NCBI GenBank assembly: GCA_000611775.1
Contig: KK106987.1
Coordinates: 1,631,506-1,695,505 of the forward strand
Source: Umbilicaria muhlenbergii
Lineage: Eukaryota; Ascomycota; Lecanoromycetes; Umbilicariales; Umbilicariaceae
Reading direction: 5' to 3'
DNA: 64,000 nt
The notes under the pieces: model-generated
The model's database searches: none
Told to the model about the DNA's origin: nothing
The model's input: only the letters and a program-made list of their open reading frames with translations
In this document: positions 59,681-64,000 of the stretch, in pieces
Position numbering within the stretch: the stretch's first letter is position 1
Layout of the letters: each line of letters opens with the position of its first letter
Program-made: the position numbers and the translations under genes

Positions 59681-59804
59681 TATGAAAAACCTCAATTTCC
59701 CCGCAATACTCATATGCCTGCCTTTTACCCCTGATACCGCCCGAAAATTTCACTTTTCCGCGGCTTGATCAAACCAATCTAACACGTCTCTGTGCCTACA
59801 TCAT

Positions 59805-60057
59805 ATTATATAGAACGATTATTTAAAGGCCAAATAAATATATTATTGCAACTAAATATCGGTCCAAATTGACTGTAATGAATGTAAGGAAGAAAGCAGA
59901 AATTCGAGGCTTTAGAGCTGTTGATATACATGTTTGGGAGCTTTTCACTAAGCCTACTCATGACGTGACTGCTTTACTCGCTAGAACCCCTGCCCCAAAC
60001 CCCTGCCCCCATGACCTCTGCTCGGCGGCGAATCGGCGAAATTCAACACATCACCTC
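59805..60057 (-). repeat. Cluster-associated repeat, copy 2 (inverted)
   Basis: Inverted relative to 55,823-56,094. On the minus strand it begins within a few bases of the decarboxylase stop codon, just as copy 1 begins after the P450 stop. The two copies bracket 3.7 kb that contains the amidinotransferase. Confidence 0.85.
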
Positions 60058-61490
60058 TTATTCATGGTGTAGAACAGCCAATGCATTCGGCTCGCTGCAG
60101 ACGTATATGACATCACAATTGTCCGTGTAGCCATTGAAGCGAGAGGCGCAAGCGTTTGAATACGCTATGTATCGTTTATTAGCATAGTTCAATAGCAAGT
60201 GGAGAAACCAATCCCCACCTCCCATATTTTCAAAATACATCCAATCGCCGGCATCAATCTCGCCCGGAAGTCTGCATGATCGATTGATGCAGTCATAACC
60301 ACAGCAGGTTCGGCCCCAAATGCAGTACTCCTGGGTCGAAGCACTCGCTGCAGATACTTCGTCTTGAGCCACGTGAGAACCTTTGTGCCCCAAAGTACGA
60401 GGTGTGAGCGGTTGCTCCAGAACGGCGTTTATGAGATTGCTATACACTCCATCGTTGAGATACAGCATATGTGGCCCAGGCGTCACCTCTGGATCATCAC
60501 AAGGAATCGCTTTCCGACGAGCGGTAACGTTAGTCGCCAGCGTAAAGGCGCTTTCCACGAAGTAGCGGCCAGGCTCAGCGATGATCCGAATATCGGGTGG
60601 AAAATGTTTGTCCAAGGCTCGTCTTAGAGAAGCCGTCGTCGCTACAAATCCATGACCGCCACTAAAGCCTCCTCCAATGTCTATGCTGTGCAAGTTGAAT
60701 CCTCTGGCAAGAGCCTGGTCGAACACAGCGCGGGCATCACTGACCACTTTGACATAGACCTCTGGATCACTTCCGCCAGAGCCAACATGGAAGCTGATCC
60801 CCACGACGTTTAAATCTAGGTCTTTGGCCAGGTCTAACAAAGCCGCGACCGTATCAAGAGGCGCCCCGAACTTTGCACCAAACCTTAAGGGAGCTGAAAC
60901 ATCATCTGCAAATATGCGAAGAAACAGGTCGGCCTGTGGGTTTAGGCGCTTGATTTTTCGTAGCTCCTCTGCGCTGTCGAACGTTGTTTGAGACACGCCT
61001 TGGTCTTTTGCATATTGGATAGCTGACTGAATCTTGCAGGGGTTTGCAAAGATGATACGAGAAGGATCAACTCCTAGATTGAGAACCAGCTGGATTTCCG
61101 CTACAGATGCACAATCGAACCCTATACCAAGAGTAGCCAGAAGGCGGAGAACTCGAGGGTTTGGATTGCATTTGACGGCTACAACATTATCGCATAAGTT
61201 ATCCATCCTATTGCAGTGACTTTGGCTTGCAACTAACCATAGAATGGCGTAACCCTTCCTAGCATCATTTTCCATTTGACGTGTTGGCGGTAAACCTCTC
61301 CCAAGTCCGCTACAAAGAAAGAATCGTCTTCTCCGGGCTTGCAACTATCAAGACGAACGCTCTGCGCGCGATTCTCGATGGTAGACAGAACCATCTGCTC
61401 AGCATCTTGCTGAGCAGCAAACTTGTCTTCGCTTGCGCCATCAAGGATGGAGCATTCTGGAGAGGTGGAAGAAGTGCTTGAGGAAGCCAT
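60058..61490 (-). CDS. Ornithine-decarboxylase-like PLP enzyme with altered substrate site
   Basis: Three exons, 61238-61490, 60219-61178 and 60058-60164, give 439 residues. Introns of 59 and 54 nt restore PFYAVKCN and ENMGAYS-FNGY. The fold-III decarboxylase residues for PLP are all present: Lys of AVKCN (about 87), HVGSG, DIGGGFSG, AEPGRYFVESA and the essential Cys in GRTCCGYD (Cys360 of ODC). Two positions that bind the substrate side chain differ. The specificity-helix Asp (332 in ODC; NDGVYSNLINAVLEQ here) aligns with Glu, and Asp361 aligns with Cys. Chlorella-virus arginine decarboxylase is a known case where Glu in that helix goes with a different substrate. The enzyme may act on arginine or another basic amino acid, or be ODC with relaxed use. 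It is cytosolic, without the long N-terminal degradation domain of house-keeping fungal ODC. The MFS gene is divergent, 592 bp away. Confidence 0.87.
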
Positions 61491-62082
61491 TTCTGATACT
61501 GTGGTAACTCATTAGTAAGGTTGAGGATACTTAGCATATGCTATTTACGTCGTGATGCCCTGTCATAAAAGAAATTACAAGACAACACCAACTTTTCTGA
61601 ACTTCTCCCTATTGCGCTCATGAGGCGACCTAGCCGTATATTTCCCTCTCTATAGAGTTTAAAAGTCTCCCACAGTAAATGAAGAAATTGCCTTCGTAAG
61701 ACTTAATTTTGCTTCGGCTTGAGGTAGAGTGATTGCAAAATAGAAGAGCTGTACATTGCATCAATTTAATGCTCTATGAAGGTCTGTTGTGGGATGGCGA
61801 GTCTCTAAGTTGCTACGGCAAAGATAAGGAATCCTAAAAGCTCAGAACTTATGACAAATGGTAATCCACGGAGCTACGCACCTTCACATGACATATAGTC
61901 CATTGCGGAAGGATCACTAGCTTCTCGTCCGTGTTGCACGGCTGGAAGAAGGCAACCCCACTACTACCTCAGTGGCTGAATCGTGTTCCGGTACACCGCT
62001 TCTTCGAGTCTTTACTAACGCCTATTAACGGAATTTTCGGCTGTGATGACTTCTCCACTCTCACTCCCCTTCGTAGAGCAAC
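61491..62082. promoter_or_regulatory. Divergent promoter of decarboxylase and MFS genes
   Basis: 592 bp lie between the two start codons. No 16-bp array like that in the P450 promoter was found. A TATA-like TATATTTC is at about 61,637. Specific sites cannot be assigned. Confidence 0.45.
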
Positions 62083-63897
62083 ATGAATGAACAACGGCCA
62101 CCACATGCAAGATCCGACATACGCAATCGCCTGCAGGACTGTGACCTGGTCCTGGACGCAGACAACTATGTGCGCTGGCACCGACGGAATCCTGGTCATC
62201 CTCGGAATTGGACTCCGCAAAGGAAGGCATACGATATTGGAATCATTATGGGACTAGAATTCTTCAAGTGCGCAACAGACGACCCATGAGTTGTGTAGAA
62301 TACTGACACGATAGTTTGAAGTGCGGCAATGAGCACAGTTGGTGTATGTTATAGTCCTACTTGTTCTAGCTACTTTGCTTAGGATCCATCTTAATAACGA
62401 GCAATAGACTGCCGTCGCCGACCAAGCCCGACATGACTATGCCATCAGTCAAACAGTTGGATATTTTGTCTTCACCACAGTGTCTGCCGCCTCTCCATTC
62501 GTTTCGTGGCTATTACTGTGGCATACACTGACAAGATGTAGCTACCTCATCGGAGAGTGTGTTGGCGGTGTATTTCTTCCACCCATTTCAGAAACATTTG
62601 GCCGCAAACCACTATACGTGACGGCTTCAATCGTATCATGTGCCTTCTCTGCACTGATAGCTTCTGTTCCGTCCTCAGCAAAGGGCTCGCTGACAATGGT
62701 CGTTGTTGGGCGACTCTTTTGTGGAATTGCATCCTCCACGCCGGCCACGATAGCCCCCGGTAGTCTTGAGGACATATATACCCCAGAGCATCGCCTCTGG
62801 GGCGTCTTTGCCTGGACAACGGCTTCAAACCTTGGGCTCGTCTTTGGACCCATATTCTCGAGTTATGTTACAGCATATTGGGGATGGTAAATGAGCGCCA
62901 TACTCCCTTTTACAGATTCAGCAAAGCTTACTTTCAAAGGCGCTGTGTTTTCTACGTGGCTACCGTAATCTTGGGCCTAGGGGTTTTTATCTCTCTTGGC
63001 CTGCGCGAAAGTCGTACCAACCTTCTGCTGCAGCGGAAGATCAACGCCCTTCAGGCAGAAATAGGCGACCACGCCCTACGCATTCACAACGCAGATGAGA
63101 TGATAACCTTCCAAACATGGGTTCAAGACGCACTTATGCGTCCACTCCGCCTTCTCGTCACAGAGCCTATCGTTATTCTCTGTTCCGCCTTGAACGCTAT
63201 ATCTTTCAGTTTGATTTACGGTCTCACAGAAGCATTAACGATTGTCTACACATCTTTTGGATTCTCAGCGCAGGCCAGCTCCCTAGCCTTTATCCCAATC
63301 ATGATTGGTGTTCTCACGTCTGTCTTCTCTCGCGTTTATGACCAACGACGCTTGGATCGCCTACGTCGCAACCGCATTCTTCTCACTCCTGAGTCAAAGA
63401 TCGCTTCTTTCGCTGTGGCAGTTCCAGCCCTTGCTATCGGATTGTGGTGGTTCGCATGGAGCATACCTCCAGTGGTTACCAACGTTCCCTGGATTGTCTC
63501 CATGCTAGCACTTGTCCTTGTTGGTTTTGCAACGAACGATCTCGACACGGTCCTCTGCGGGTACATGGCGGATAGCTATACTGTCTACGCGGCCTCTGCA
63601 TTTTCAGCCTTGACTCTACTCCGGGCTCTTCTTTCCGGCGTGTTGCCACTCTTTGCAGGAATCATGTTTACTGGTTTGGGTTCTAACATCGCAGCAAGTA
63701 TACTGGCGGCTATCGCAACGGCGTTCTGCGTCAGTCCTTTTGTACTACTGAGGCATGGGCAGGCGTTAAGAGAGAGAAGTGTGTTTGCGAAGTATAGCCT
63801 GGATGTTTCACTTGAGGCTTTACCAGAAGAAGGGGACCAATTAGCGGAAATAGGGATGTTAATCGTTGACGAAAGAGAGGTAGAAACAATGCTATAG
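62083..63897 (+). CDS. MFS transporter, DHA1 drug:H+ antiporter type
   Basis: Five exons, 62083-62267, 62322-62343, 62408-62481, 62542-62886 and 62940-63897, give 527 residues. Exon 2 is only 22 nt (NAAMSTVG). The third intron has a weak GTCTGC donor, chosen because it restores TTVYLIGECVGGVFLPPISETFGRK. The N-terminal motif NPGHPRNWTPQRK, the GRK loop after helix 2, GWRCVFYVATVILG and RESR after helix 6 are DHA1 hallmarks; about 12 membrane helices can be counted. The class includes toxin and polyamine exporters such as Tpo1. Within this cluster it would export the product or protect the cell. Without intron 3 the protein would gain 20 residues, so that boundary is less certain. Confidence 0.85.
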
Positions 63898-64000
63898 TTT
63901 TTAACCTAGAGAGCAAATTTGATATGATTAGTAGATTTGATACGTATGACCGTAGACTAACCTTAATTCTCGCCCTGTACTCAGGTGGGTACAGTAAGGC

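Noticed and set aside
51250-63897. Relation to known amidinotransferase-initiated cyanobacterial pathways
   Set aside because: The window has no PKS/NRPS or other genes of those pathways, so beyond the shared enzyme family nothing links them.

Overview
The window is nuclear DNA of a filamentous ascomycete (Pezizomycotina, probably a eurotiomycete-like mould). The basis is short GT-AG introns (mostly 48-66 nt) with CTNAC/GCTAAT-type branch sites, fungal secreted hydrolase and P450 families, a DHA1 transporter of fungal type, and long AT-rich blocks of decayed Ty3/gypsy retrotransposons carrying C-to-T (RIP-like) mutations. Genus cannot be fixed from the sequence alone.

Layout. (1) 1-14,990: nested, mutated LTR retrotransposons: the 3' part of a chromovirus (1-3027), a minus-strand gypsy element (about 3028-14,990) split by a second minus-strand gypsy element with 171-bp LTRs (5824-11,997), and a hAT-like non-autonomous element with an 8-bp target duplication (12,014-12,948) whose GC-rich tandem repeats look unmutated. 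(2) 15,000-25,400: a gene island with a secreted SGNH/GDSL hydrolase (16,180-18,275, -), a TIR element (18,968-19,683), a small secreted protein that may have a deaminase-like fold (20,271-21,190, +), a pepsin-family protein that has lost catalytic residues (21,784-23,222, -), an ankyrin-repeat protein (23,701-24,805, +) and a fragment resembling the C-terminus of the kinetochore protein Spc7/KNL1 (24,889-25,347, -). (3) 25,400-50,640: a second heterochromatic block in which the order of insertions can be read: a 455-bp LTR split near its end by a full chromovirus (26,378-32,882, target duplication GCTCA); a minus-strand chromovirus remnant (34.1-36.8 kb); a plus-strand chromovirus end (36.8-38 kb); and another plus-strand element (about 40.3-49 kb) whose RT is interrupted by a second copy of the 455-bp LTR (target duplication AAGAT) and whose integrase is interrupted by a 6.7-kb gypsy element with 126-bp LTRs. 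(4) 50,640-64,000: a euchromatic segment that looks like a small biosynthetic gene cluster: P450 (51,250-52,856, -), P450 (53,990-55,818, +), amidinotransferase (56,670-57,695, -), ornithine-decarboxylase-like enzyme (60,058-61,490, -) and a DHA1-type MFS transporter (62,083-63,897, +).

How the genes may work together (inference). The cluster combines a PLP decarboxylase that would make a diamine or agmatine-like amine, an arginine-type amidinotransferase that moves a guanidino group, two oxidising P450s and an exporter. No PKS, NRPS or terpene synthase is visible, so the simplest reading is a small guanidino/polyamine-derived metabolite; the window edge may cut the cluster. The decarboxylase has changes at the two acidic residues that hold the ornithine side chain, so its substrate may not be ornithine. 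Near-identical inverted repeats start just after the stop codons of the second P450 and the decarboxylase and bracket the amidinotransferase gene.

Gene models were spliced by eye from GT-AG sites, reading-frame continuity and family motifs; all give in-frame totals. Retrotransposon boundaries are exact only where LTR pairs or target duplications were found; other limits are approximate.
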